Below the pieces are notes generated by a model, which was given only the letters and a program-made list of their open reading frames with translations, did no database searches and was not told where the DNA came from. Positions 16,264-24,396 of a stretch of DNA of 64,000 nucleotides are shown here, one piece after another. Within the stretch, counting starts at the first letter, position 1. Every line of letters starts with the position of its first letter. The DNA is taken from the NCBI RefSeq assembly GCF_028291725.1, contig NZ_JAQGNT010000010.1:53807-117806 (forward strand), written 5' to 3'. The translations under genes were made by a program, and so were the position numbers. This DNA is from Hydrocarboniphaga sp. GTDB lineage: Bacteria > Pseudomonadota > Gammaproteobacteria > Nevskiales > Nevskiaceae.

Positions 16264-18504
16264 TCCGGCAAGATCAGCTTCTCCGCCGCAACGTATTCGG
16301 CAACCGAGTCATCGACCAGCGTGGCGGTAAAAGTGAAGCGCAGCGGGGCGACCGCCTGCACCGCTTCGGCGCAGTACACGACGAATAACGGTACTGCCAT
16401 CGCCGGATCGGATTACACCAGTACCTCGGGTGGCCTGACATGGGCATCGGGCGAGAACGGCACCAAGACCTTCAATGTCCCGATCCTTCAGGACACGGTT
16501 TACGAAAGCACTGAAAGCTTCCGCGTTGATCTGAGCAATATCAACGGATCGGATGGCGGGAGCTATACCAGTGCGCAGGTCAATATCAGCGACGACGATC
16601 CCGCCGACACAACGCCTAACGCCTTCAGCTTCACAGCGGTGACCAACGCCGCTCCGAGTACGGTCTACGCTTCCAACGCCATCATCGTCAGCGGCCTTGA
16701 GTCCGGCTACAACGACACCGCCATATCGGTTTCAAGCGGCACGTATAGCTTGAATGGCGCGGCCTATATCGGTGCCGCTGGCACCGTAAAGAACGGTGAC
16801 ACGGTGACCGTGCAGACCACGTCTTCGGCTAGCTATGAAACTACAGTCAAGGCCAAGCTCACGATCGGCACCGCCACCGGAACATTCGCTGTCACCACGC
16901 GAACTGCCGACACTACGCCGGATACCTTCAGCTTCACAGCAGTGACCGGCGCCGCGCCGAGCACGGTCTATACCTCCAACAGCATCTCCGTCAGTGGTCT
17001 TGAGTCCGGCTATACCGGCACGGCGATGTCGGTTTCAGGCGGCATGTACAGCTTGAATGGCGCAGCCTTCACTGCCGCAGCTGGCACGGTGAAAAACGGT
17101 GACGCGGTGAGGGTGCAGGGCACGTCTTCAGCGAGCTACGACACCAAGATCACAGCCAAGCTCAAAATCGGCACGGCCAGCGGAACCTTTGCCGTTACCA
17201 CGTCAGCCGCCGACACCACCCCGAATGCCTACAGCTTCGCGGCGGTGACCGGTGCCACTCCGAGCACGGTTTATACCTCCAACAGCATCACCGTCGGCGG
17301 ACTGTCGCCGGGCTACACCGCAACCAAGCTTTCGATTTCCGGCGGAAAATACAGTCTGAATGGCGCCGCTTATACCAACGCCGCCGGCACCGTAAAAAAC
17401 GGCGACACGGTGACGGTGCAGGCCACGTCATCGGCCAGTTACAGCACCAAAGTGACGGCCAAGCTCAAGATCGGTACGGCCAGCGGTACTTTCGCTATCA
17501 CCACGCGGGCTGCCGATACCACGCCGGATGCTTTCAGCTTTGCGCCGGTGACCGGTGCGACTCCCAGCACGGTCTATACCTCGAACACCGTCACCATCGG
17601 CGGACTCGAGCCCGGCTATGCCGGGACGGCGATTTCTGTTTCTTCCGGGCAATACAGTCTCAACGGAGCGGCTTACACCAGCGTTGCCGGCACCGTAAAG
17701 AACGGTGACACCGTGAAGCTGCAGACCACGTCTTCGGCGAGCTACAACACCAAGGTGACGGCCACGCTCGTCGTTGGCACTTCGTCCGCGTTATTCGACG
17801 TGACGACCGCGCAGGCACCCGGAACTCCGTTGGGTAGTGCTTTTCTTGTCAATACCTACATGTCGGTCACAGAAGCCTCTGCCGTAGCCAGCGACTCGGC
17901 AGGCAATTTCGTGGTGACCTGGATGTCCAAAGGCCAGGACAGTTCCGGTTGGGGAATCTACGCCCAGCGCTACGACGCTGACGGCAGCCCGCAGGGCAGC
18001 GAATTCCGCGTCAGCGAATTCCGCGGCAAGCCCTTCACGTCGATTGACCAATACTCCTCCCCCGCCATAGCCGGCGACGCTGCAGGCCATTTAGTGGTCA
18101 CCTGGACGTCCTATGACCAGGATGAGGATGGTTCCGGATGGGGAATCTACGCTCAGCGCTACGCCGCCGACGGCAGCCCGCAGGGCAGCGAGTTCCGCGT
18201 CAGTACCTACACGTCGGGTGACCAATATGCTCCGGCCGTAGCCAGCGACTCGGCAGGCCATTTCGTGGTCGCCTGGATGTCCAACGGCCAGGATAATTCC
18301 GGCTGGGGAATCTACGCCCAGCGCTACACCGCTGACGGCAGCCCTTCGGGTAGCGAGTTTCGCGTCAATACCTACACGTCGGGTGGCCAATATGCTCCGG
18401 CCGTAGCCGGCGATTCGGCAGGCCATTTCGTGGTGACCTGGGTGTCCAGTGAACAGGGCGATTCCGGACAGGGAATCTGCGCCCAGCGCTACGCCGGACC
18501 ATGA
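16264..18504 (+). CDS. 5'-truncated Calx-beta/repeat surface-type protein
   Basis: Calx-beta homology starts at once (SGKISFSAATYS at about 16264), but no start codon exists before GTG 16321, an in-frame stop lies at 16246, and there is no signal peptide. The promoter and 5' end are therefore lost, probably at the head-to-head breakpoint with the broken kinase. From 16321 there are 727 codons: rest of the Calx-beta domain (to about residue 94, ending NISDDDP), four near-identical 101-residue repeats, then four repeats of about 60 residues of the type ASDSAGHFVVAWMSNGQD...WGIYAQRY. It ends at QRYAGP. The intact protein was probably secreted. Expression is doubtful. Confidence 0.65.
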   Translation, partial: SGKISFSAATYSATESSTSVAVKVKRSGATACTASAQYTTNNGTAIAGSDYTSTSGGLTWASGENGTKTFNVPILQDTVYESTESFRVDLSNINGSDGGSYTSAQVNISDDDPADTTPNAFSFTAVTNAAPSTVYASNAIIVSGLESGYNDTAISVSSGTYSLNGAAYIGAAGTVKNGDTVTVQTTSSASYETTVKAKLTIGTATGTFAVTTRTADTTPDTFSFTAVTGAAPSTVYTSNSISVSGLESGYTGTAMSVSGGMYSLNGAAFTAAAGTVKNGDAVRVQGTSSASYDTKITAKLKIGTASGTFAVTTSAADTTPNAYSFAAVTGATPSTVYTSNSITVGGLSPGYTATKLSISGGKYSLNGAAYTNAAGTVKNGDTVTVQATSSASYSTKVTAKLKIGTASGTFAITTRAADTTPDAFSFAPVTGATPSTVYTSNTVTIGGLEPGYAGTAISVSSGQYSLNGAAYTSVAGTVKNGDTVKLQTTSSASYNTKVTATLVVGTSSALFDVTTAQAPGTPLGSAFLVNTYMSVTEASAVASDSAGNFVVTWMSKGQDSSGWGIYAQRYDADGSPQGSEFRVSEFRGKPFTSIDQYSSPAIAGDAAGHLVVTWTSYDQDEDGSGWGIYAQRYAADGSPQGSEFRVSTYTSGDQYAPAVASDSAGHFVVAWMSNGQDNSGWGIYAQRYTADGSPSGSEFRVNTYTSGGQYAPAVAGDSAGHFVVTWVSSEQGDSGQGICAQRYAGP
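16603..17814 (+). repeat. four tandem 303-bp coding repeats
   Basis: Units start at 16603, 16906, 17209 and 17512, each opening with codons for ADTTP and containing VYTSN, SGLESGY, YSLNGAA and AGTVKNGD. The copies are alike in both protein and DNA, so they could recombine and vary in number. Confidence 0.85.
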
Positions 18505-18629
18505 ATACCGATAGCAATGACAACAGACACGGCAGCCTCGGTTCCAGGGGCCGCAGGTTCACGCAGTTCCGCTTGTCTCAACCCAGCCATCCCTTCCTTC
18601 GCAGACTGCTCTACCTCCCGGAGTTCACC

Positions 18630-19478
18630 ATGCGCATCCGCTATCTGACTTTCGTCGCCACGCTGGCCGTCTGCACGACCACCTCCGCCGTTCCGCCGGT
18701 TGAAAGCTTCCAGCTGTTCACCGGCTTCCCCGGCGATGCAAAAGGACAATGGGCCGTCGATGTCGATACCAGCCGTCCGGGCATCGAAACGCTGGCCATT
18801 TCGCTCGCCTGCTCGGCTTCATCCACGGATGCCAACGGTTATTTCAAGGTGAGCACGACACTGAAATTCAAACTGTTTTCCGCCGACGGAACAAGCACAG
18901 TGCTGAGCCCCGCCAACCTCAAGGCGACGACCGGCAAAGTGCCGGATTTCCGGCTCTCTCAGTTCCAGTGCGGAGGTACTTCGGCCACGTCATACGGCAG
19001 CATCTCCGCCCACACCAACCCCGACATGCCGCGCGGCGTGCCGGCGACCGTCTCAAACTACGGCGCTTGCGCCCCGGCTCAGACCTTCGAAGCGGAAAAC
19101 GTGCTCTGCGATGAATTCCCCAATTGGGGATTCGGGATGGGCATCGCAAAAGCAGGCGGCACTCAGGTTCTCGTCGCCGGCACCATGGCAGATGTGTCCT
19201 ACAAGATCAGTGGGCACGGCGACGTCGATGCGTCCGGCTTCGTGATCACCGCCTACTCACTGACCGACAGCAGCAGGATCTGGAACAAGACATACCCCGG
19301 AACCGACGCCGACGGTTTTTGGCTCTATCCCGAGTTCTCGCTGGTCGGCGACTTTCTCAACAGCGATGGCAATGACGAGATCAGGCTCGCCTACCAAAGC
19401 GATGACCACTGGAAATATGGTTACCTGAACCCAGTGGACGGCAAGACACTGGCAACAGCGGTTATCGCATCGCCTTGA
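18630..19478 (+). CDS. secreted protein of unknown function
   Basis: A 282-residue product with a clear Sec signal peptide (MRIRYLTFVATLAVCTTTSA, likely cut before VPPVESF). The mature part has no recognised domain. It holds several cysteines (SLACSAS, SQFQCGG, YGACAPAQ, ENVLCDEF) that may form disulfides, and an acidic C-terminal half (SGHGDVDASGF, PGTDADGFW, NSDGNDEI). A GGAG sits 6 nt before the ATG at 18630. An in-frame ATG at 18501 would remove the signal peptide from the N-terminus, so it is rejected. It lies just downstream of the truncated repeat gene. Confidence 0.7.
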   Translation: MRIRYLTFVATLAVCTTTSAVPPVESFQLFTGFPGDAKGQWAVDVDTSRPGIETLAISLACSASSTDANGYFKVSTTLKFKLFSADGTSTVLSPANLKATTGKVPDFRLSQFQCGGTSATSYGSISAHTNPDMPRGVPATVSNYGACAPAQTFEAENVLCDEFPNWGFGMGIAKAGGTQVLVAGTMADVSYKISGHGDVDASGFVITAYSLTDSSRIWNKTYPGTDADGFWLYPEFSLVGDFLNSDGNDEIRLAYQSDDHWKYGYLNPVDGKTLATAVIASP

Positions 19479-19676
19479 CTTCGAGACCGGCAATCCAACG
19501 AGAGCACGAAGCGCTTAGTGCCTCGGTTGCCAAGTATGGTCACGAAGGCGCCCGCGGAGTTTTGCGACTGGCAAGGCGCGACGACGAGGCATAGCCCCGC
19601 TATGGCGAGGAGACGCAACGCCGCCAGGCGCGGAAATCCGCCGCGGATTCGTGATCGTACTTGGGAAGCGAGGCAC

Positions 19677-19967
19677 TTAGTTCGTCGGCTGGTTTTTCCA
19701 GTCTTGTCGCCCATGCCAGACGCGCAGAATTTCGAGAACCTGTCCCTTGATTCGATACACGATCAGGTAAGGAGTGCTGGTAACCACCCATTCGCGCGTT
19801 CCGGGGGCTTCGCCGGGACGGCCCATCTGTGGATTCTCTGTGAGCGTCTGAGCCGCGTCACTGATGCGCTGGGGCACCGTCTGGGCGATGGGGACGTTGT
19901 CTTGAGCGATGTAGTGCTGCGCTTCTTGGAAATCCCGGAGTGCCCGGCGGGTCCATTTGAGCCTCAA
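19677..19967 (-). CDS. ParE/RelE-superfamily toxin
   Basis: A 96-residue toxin-like protein: KWTRRALRDFQEAQHYIAQD, a central helix, the conserved GRPGEAPGTREWVV turn, YLIVYRIKGQVLEILRVWHGRQDW. This is the ParE/RelE fold with Arg/Tyr-rich strands and the final WHGRQ motif. ParE members poison gyrase, RelE members cut mRNA; the sequence looks ParE-like. The start is taken as the TTG at 19967, which overlaps the antitoxin stop by 4 nt; longer readings just run through the antitoxin gene. Confidence 0.88.
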   Translation of the reverse strand: MRLKWTRRALRDFQEAQHYIAQDNVPIAQTVPQRISDAAQTLTENPQMGRPGEAPGTREWVVTSTPYLIVYRIKGQVLEILRVWHGRQDWKNQPTN

Positions 19968-20167
19968 GCCTTGACGCCCCACTGGGCAAAGGCGGCGCGA
20001 ACTTCCTCGTCCGAAGCAAAGTCGCCCCGATCGGCTTCGGCGATGCCCTCCTCTACCGCCTTGCGGAAGCGCGCCTTCTCGATCACGTCTTCCCAACTCG
20101 CATTGTCGGGTAGCTGGTCGATCAGTGCGTGGGCTTCCTGCTTGAGCGTTGATGCAGTGTTGGTCAT
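19964..20167 (-). CDS. antitoxin of the ParE-like pair
   Basis: A 67-residue acidic protein (MTNTASTLKQEAHALIDQLP, DNASWEDVIEKARFRKAVEEG, DFASDEEVRAAFAQWGVKA). It resembles the short addiction-module antitoxins encoded just before RelE/ParE toxins. A strong GGAGGAA precedes the ATG at 20167. It should neutralise the downstream toxin and repress the pair's promoter. Family assignment is by general resemblance and gene position. Confidence 0.8.
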   Translation of the reverse strand: MTNTASTLKQEAHALIDQLPDNASWEDVIEKARFRKAVEEGIAEADRGDFASDEEVRAAFAQWGVKA

Positions 20168-20386
20168 GTCGGGGTTCCTCCAAAAGCGGCTTTCAGTTTA
20201 GCCGCTCACGGCCCGGAAAGCGCCGATCCCGCGCGGCAAAATGTCCCCGCCGTCAATGAGAGCTGCCGGAACGGGGGAAGACGTGTCAGCTACATTCAGC
20301 ACTTTTAGCCGGGAAATAAGGCGGGCTACGTTCGCTTTTCCTTTTCGCGGCCTCATCGGATGGACCGGCCAATGTCCGAGGCAGCA

Positions 20387-20746
20387 TCACGCTGCGCCCG
20401 CCAGCAGACTTTCATAAGGGATGCGCAAGCCGTCATGGAGCTGCTTGATCATCCGCAGGCTCAGGGGACGCTTGCGGTTGAGCACTTCAGAGACTCTGCC
20501 GCTGGGGCCGATGTAAGGCTCCAGGTCGCGCGGGGTGAGCCCCTGTTGCTCCATCCTGAATTTGATGGCGTCAATCGGGTCTGGTGGATCGATGGCGTAG
20601 TGCTTGTTCTCATACGCTTCGATCAAGGTCACCAGCACGTCCCTATCGTCGGCTTGGCGAGTACCTTCAGCGGCTTGATAGATACCTTCAAGACGGCGAA
20701 AAGCCGTACGCAGGTCTGTGTCGGTGCGGATGGGCTTAATAGTCAT
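20387..20746 (-). CDS. higA: HigA-type antitoxin (XRE helix-turn-helix)
   Basis: A 119-residue antitoxin: MTIKPIRTDTDLRTAFRRLE N-terminal region binding the toxin, then a Cro/C1 helix-turn-helix (IKFRMEQQGLTPRDLEPYIG, SGRVSEVLNRKRPLSLRMIK). This is the order seen in HigA partners of HigB toxins. The toxin gene is upstream and overlaps by 11 nt, the reversed toxin-first order typical of higBA. It likely binds the operator before higB. Confidence 0.9.
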   Translation of the reverse strand: MTIKPIRTDTDLRTAFRRLEGIYQAAEGTRQADDRDVLVTLIEAYENKHYAIDPPDPIDAIKFRMEQQGLTPRDLEPYIGPSGRVSEVLNRKRPLSLRMIKQLHDGLRIPYESLLAGAA

Positions 20747-21044
20747 TGACGGTCTCCACGTTGATCTTGTCGTACTGCGCATGAGTCCCGATGAACTTCA
20801 CCCAGGCAATACCGGCTTGATATTGCATTTCTACAACCAGACGGTACTTGTTGCCGCCGATGTTGAAAACTACGCGGTTACGGCCGCAGATGCTCGCGTT
20901 GGCGTACTGATCCTTGACGGCCTGGGGTGACGCCCAGATAGCCTTGATGGCCTCCTCATGCCAACTTTCGAGTGGTCCGCGCGCATCGCGATAGGTGGGG
21001 CGTTCCCGAAATCTCTTCAGCGTGCTTTTCGCGATGACTCGCAC
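20736..21044 (-). CDS. higB: HigB-type mRNA interferase toxin
   Basis: A 102-residue RelE-superfamily toxin of the HigB branch: MRVIAKSTLKRFRERPTYRD, a WHEEAIKAIWASPQAVKDQY helix, VVFNIGGNKYRLVVEMQYQ, and a final WVKFIGTHAQYDKINVETV that matches the family end. HigB toxins cleave mRNA on ribosomes. The start is GTG (21044) with GGGAGG about 11 nt upstream. It is first in the higBA operon. Confidence 0.92.
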   Translation of the reverse strand: MRVIAKSTLKRFRERPTYRDARGPLESWHEEAIKAIWASPQAVKDQYANASICGRNRVVFNIGGNKYRLVVEMQYQAGIAWVKFIGTHAQYDKINVETVNDY

Positions 21045-21056
21045 GAAACGAATTGC

Positions 21057-21071
21057 CTCCCAATTTGGGAG
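21057..21071. promoter_or_regulatory. palindrome before higB, candidate HigA operator
   Basis: CTCCCAATTTGGGAG is a perfect 7-bp inverted repeat around one base. It overlaps the higB Shine-Dalgarno and lies 13 nt before the start. HigA-like antitoxins bind such palindromes to repress their own operon; that role here is inferred from position. Confidence 0.45.
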
Positions 21072-21340
21072 AATTGTAGCCGCTTGAGGCCCGATCGATC
21101 AACCAGCGCCGTTACCGATGCCGACTCAGCCAATTAAAGGAGCCGCACCGCGACGCCGTCGAAGAAACTCTTCACCTCATACGCTTCGATCAAGGTCAAC
21201 GCACCGAGGTTTCCAGGGCGCAGATCGAATCCAATGCGGCCCCTGGATGCGATGAAGCTGCATCGAGTCTGCCTGCAGGTTGGACATCGTTCCGCGGATC
21301 GTATTACGATTCTTTTATCGATCACCTGATGCTGCCTGCC
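21072..21340. other. short region between higBA and vapBC
   Basis: About 270 bases between divergent toxin-antitoxin operons. At 21178-21199 it repeats 22 nt of higA exactly (20610-20631, coding VTLIEAYE on the minus strand), a possible scrap of a second antitoxin gene. Nothing else supportable. Confidence 0.4.
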
Positions 21341-21547
21341 ATGGACGCCGTGACCATTTCTCCCAAGTTCCAGGTCGTGATTCCGCTGGCCGTGCGGCAG
21401 GCCTTGGGACTAAAGCCGGGCGTGAAGATGCAGGTGGTGCATTACCAGGATCGCGTGGAGTTCATTCCAGTTCGGCCAGCCAAGACGCTGCGCGGTTCGC
21501 TGCGCGGCATCAGCACCGACGTTGCGCGAGATAGCGATCGCATATGA
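21341..21547 (+). CDS. vapB: VapB-type antitoxin (SpoVT-AbrB/MazE fold)
   Basis: A 68-residue antitoxin: VTISPKFQVVIPLAVRQALG followed by KPGVKMQVVHYQDRVEFIPV is the swapped-hairpin AbrB/MazE DNA-binding fold. The C-terminal tail (residues about 48-68) should bind the toxin. ATG 21341 is preferred to ATG 21329 because MDAVTISPKFQ matches family starts. The stop overlaps the toxin ATG by 4 nt (ATGA). Confidence 0.9.
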   Translation: MDAVTISPKFQVVIPLAVRQALGLKPGVKMQVVHYQDRVEFIPVRPAKTLRGSLRGISTDVARDSDRI

Positions 21548-21921
21548 ATGTGGTGGACTCGTCCGCCTGGCTGGAATATTTCGCCGACGCGCCGAACGCC
21601 AAGCACTTTGCGGCCGTCATCGAGAAACCCGCGGCACTGCTGGTGCCCTCGATCACGCTGCTGGAAGTGTTCAAGCGTGTCGTGCAGCAGCGCGACGAGA
21701 GCGCGGCACTGCAGTGCGTAGCGGTGATGCAGCAATCAGAGGTGGTGGACCTCGACGCCGCGCTGTCCTTGAATGCGGCCGCTCTTGGTCTGCGCCACAA
21801 GCTGCCGCTGGCGGACAGCATCGTTTACGCGACCGCGCGAAGCCACAACGCCATCGTGTGGACGCAGGACGCCGACTTTGATGGCCTGGCCGGTGTGCAG
21901 TACTTCGCCAAGAAAGCGTGA
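21544..21921 (+). CDS. vapC: VapC-type PIN-domain toxin
   Basis: A 125-residue PIN ribonuclease. Acidic metal-binding residues are in place: Asp5 (NVVDSSAWLEYF), Glu41 (ITLLEVFK), Asp91 (LPLADSIVYATAR) and Asp109/Asp111 (WTQDADFDGL). VapC toxins cut tRNA or rRNA. It is translationally coupled to vapB by a 4-nt overlap. Intact. Confidence 0.93.
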   Translation: MNVVDSSAWLEYFADAPNAKHFAAVIEKPAALLVPSITLLEVFKRVVQQRDESAALQCVAVMQQSEVVDLDAALSLNAAALGLRHKLPLADSIVYATARSHNAIVWTQDADFDGLAGVQYFAKKA

Positions 21922-21988
21922 GCGGAGACACTCGGCGTCGAGCCGCATGGGGTGTTGATAAGCGCGGAGTCGCTCTTGCACCTCCGCA

Positions 21989-22075
21989 TCAAGTTGCCTC
22001 GCGGCAACACGCTTGCATGGCTTCGGCAAGCTTGTCGAGCCGGTCCCTGGTTTCGTCTTCGAGGCGGATCGTCAT
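21989..22075 (-). pseudogene. truncated ribbon-helix-helix antitoxin stub
   Basis: Reads MTIRLEDETRDRLDKLAEAM, then breaks off after 28 codons in unrelated sequence. The 20-residue start is the standard beginning of RHH antitoxins that pair with ParE toxins, which usually run to about 80 residues. Upstream bases at 22076-22122 contain an inverted stretch (GGGCGACTC...GAGTCGCCC) that could be its operator or the M4 peptidase terminator. Confidence 0.5.
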
Positions 22076-22083
22076 CGTGATGA

Positions 22084-22111
22084 ACAGCGGGCGACTCACT
22101 CCGAGTCGCCC
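22084..22111. terminator. hairpin after the M4 peptidase gene
   Basis: AGCGGGCGACTC and GAGTCGCCCGCT form a 12-bp perfect stem around a 4-nt loop, just downstream of the peptidase stop at 22123 on the minus strand. There is no clear T run, so it may be a weak terminator or an mRNA-stabilising end. Confidence 0.45.
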
Positions 22112-22122
22112 GCTGCCCACAA

Positions 22123-24396
22123 CTATGGATAAGAGCCCTTCAGGCTCACGCCCGAATACGCGGCATATCCGCGCAGCATGACGTAGTAGTACCCCGCCTG
22201 CGTGGACGCCACCGTGCAGGTTTCCGCATTGCCGCTGGTATACGGCCGGCAATCGTAGGTGCTGCTCGTCGGCTTGGAGCCGAAACGGGTGTACAGGTCG
22301 GCGTCACCGGTGCCGCCGCTGGTCGCGATCGTCAGCTTCTTGCCGGCCGGTGTCTGGATCTTCCAGTACTGGGCGCTGCCCGAGGCTCCCGACGCCGTTA
22401 CCGCGACGCCGTTCACCAGCACCGTCACGCCGTCGGTGGCGGGGCCGGTAGAAGTGCCGGTGAGCGTCACGCCGCTGTAAGCCGTATAGGCGCGGACCAT
22501 CACGTAGTAGGTACCCGCGGCCGGCGAGGTGAAGGTGCAGGTCTCGGTATTGCCGGTCACATACGGCCGGCAGTTATAGCTGCTCAGCGTCGGCTGCGAA
22601 CCGAGGTTGGTATACAGGTCGGCATCGCCGGTACCGCCGGCGATCTTGATCGTCAACGAGGACTGGCCAGCCGGAACCACGAGGCTGAAATACTTCTGGC
22701 CGCCGATGACATCGCTGAGTCCGGTGACGGGCACGCCGTTGCTCAGCACCACGTCCCCAGTGCCGCCACCGCCACCGCCGCTGCCGGGGGTCGCGACCGC
22801 AACGCCGACCGCCTGCCAGGCATTGGCCACCGAGGTCTGGTCCGCGAGCGAATAGCCGAGATCCTGCGCTGCCTGCACGGTGGCATTGGCCGCACCCAGG
22901 AAGTTGGAGTTCGAAGTCAGGTTATTGATCTGTGCCTGGTAGAAGATGCGGATCGCTTTTTCCATGCCGACGCCGGTTACCTGGACGCTCGACTTACCCC
23001 GCGGATGCGTGCCGCCCTGCGACAGCAGGTAGAACGCGAGGTTGGCGATGCCGGAGCTGTAATGCACGTCGACATTGCCGACGCTGCTGGTCCAGTAGTC
23101 CTTGGACACGCCGTCCGCAGCCGGATCGTTCATGTAGCGCAGCGCCGGCGGCAGCACGTCTTCGCCCACCTCCCAGGTCTCGGCTGACACTGCGAGCGTG
23201 CCGGTCTTGCCGCCGTCGACCCAGGCCTCGGTGAACGCGCCGAAGATGTCGGAAATCGCTTCGTTCAGGCCGCCGGACTCGCCACTGTAGACCAGCGCCG
23301 ATTCGTTCTCGGTGACGCCATGCGTGAGCTCATGCGCAGTGACGTCGACGGCGCGGTCCAGCGGATAGCAGCCCTGGCTGGCATTGCCATCTCCGTAGAC
23401 CATCTGCGTGGAGTTCCAGAACGCGTTGCAGTAGTTGCTGCTGTAGTGGACGCTGCTGATCAGCGTCGCGCCGGCGTTGTTGTAGGAATCGCGGCTCCAG
23501 AACGCCTGGTAGGCTTCGTAGGTATCACCGGTGTAGTCGTAGGCATCGTTGACGTCTACGTCGCTGGTTGCCGCCTGGCCTTCGGAGCGCTTCAGCGTGC
23601 CGGGGAGCGTGGTGACGTTGTTCGCGCTGTAGGCCTTGCGGCTCTCGGCGAAAAAGATCTGCGGATGCACGCCGACGATCCTGCCGGTGTCGGCGTCCAC
23701 GTAAACCTTGTCACGCACCGGGTCAGTTCCGCGCTCGCCGCTGACGATGATCTCGTAGGCCTTGAACGCCTCCGCTTCCGGCGAGATGAAATAAACCAGA
23801 CGGCTGGGCGCGGCCTGCATGCCCAGGTAGCGCGGATCGGCGTCGACCACCGCCAGAGCGGCGCTCTCGCCGATGTCCCTCGAGCCGAGGCTGCTCGACA
23901 GCCCGCCCCTGGCAGTGCCATTGAGCGCGTAGATGCTGCCCTTGCGGTCGACGTGGACGACAAGTTCGCCGCCGACAACGGCCAGGCCGTTGAAGCTCTG
24001 GTCGTAACGCAGATGCTGGTTGCCTGCATCGTCGGTGTTGGACTTGCGCAGCCGCAAGTCGGCCGTCTTCAGGCGGAACGCGGCGAGCGCCGGGCCCATC
24101 TCCGAGCGCGGAACGCGCTCGGCCAAAAGGCCGGAAACGCGGCCAAGATCACCGCGCACGAATACCGGAAGACCGTCACGTCCGGTCTGCACGATCTCGG
24201 CCCCGGGCAGAGCGGCAAGGGCGCGCACGACGTCCGCCGGAACCTCTTTTTGCAAGGCCGCCGATGCGGCGAAGCCGGCCTCCGCCGAAGGCCCCGATGC
24301 CGGCGGACGCGCAGCGGATGCGGGTCCGGCCATGGTCATTGCCGCCACGCCGGCGGCCAGCGTGCAATGCACGAACTTTGCGATCAATTGTTTCAC
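22123..24396 (-). CDS. secreted M4-family metalloprotease with two PPC domains
   Basis: A 757-residue thermolysin/vibriolysin-type zinc protease precursor. It has a signal peptide (MKQLIAKFVHCTLAAGVAAM...ASA), an FTP/PepSY propeptide (residues about 60-250), a catalytic domain with HELTH (about 355-359), the zinc ligand Glu in GGLNEAISD and the late catalytic His in NVDVHYSSGIANLAFY. A GGGGGG-rich linker is followed by two C-terminal PPC domains (GTGDADLYTNLGSQP and GTGDADLYTRFGSKP) that are normally trimmed. The GTG at 24396 is chosen because GAGG lies 8 nt before it; a TTG at 24402 is too close. Probably type II secreted. Confidence 0.95.
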   Translation of the reverse strand: MKQLIAKFVHCTLAAGVAAMTMAGPASAARPPASGPSAEAGFAASAALQKEVPADVVRALAALPGAEIVQTGRDGLPVFVRGDLGRVSGLLAERVPRSEMGPALAAFRLKTADLRLRKSNTDDAGNQHLRYDQSFNGLAVVGGELVVHVDRKGSIYALNGTARGGLSSSLGSRDIGESAALAVVDADPRYLGMQAAPSRLVYFISPEAEAFKAYEIIVSGERGTDPVRDKVYVDADTGRIVGVHPQIFFAESRKAYSANNVTTLPGTLKRSEGQAATSDVDVNDAYDYTGDTYEAYQAFWSRDSYNNAGATLISSVHYSSNYCNAFWNSTQMVYGDGNASQGCYPLDRAVDVTAHELTHGVTENESALVYSGESGGLNEAISDIFGAFTEAWVDGGKTGTLAVSAETWEVGEDVLPPALRYMNDPAADGVSKDYWTSSVGNVDVHYSSGIANLAFYLLSQGGTHPRGKSSVQVTGVGMEKAIRIFYQAQINNLTSNSNFLGAANATVQAAQDLGYSLADQTSVANAWQAVGVAVATPGSGGGGGGTGDVVLSNGVPVTGLSDVIGGQKYFSLVVPAGQSSLTIKIAGGTGDADLYTNLGSQPTLSSYNCRPYVTGNTETCTFTSPAAGTYYVMVRAYTAYSGVTLTGTSTGPATDGVTVLVNGVAVTASGASGSAQYWKIQTPAGKKLTIATSGGTGDADLYTRFGSKPTSSTYDCRPYTSGNAETCTVASTQAGYYYVMLRGYAAYSGVSLKGSYP

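Noticed and set aside
21134..21325. 63-codon frame sharing VTLIEAYE with HigA
   Set aside because: Only 22 nt match; the rest is unrelated, so it is noted as a scrap, not a gene.
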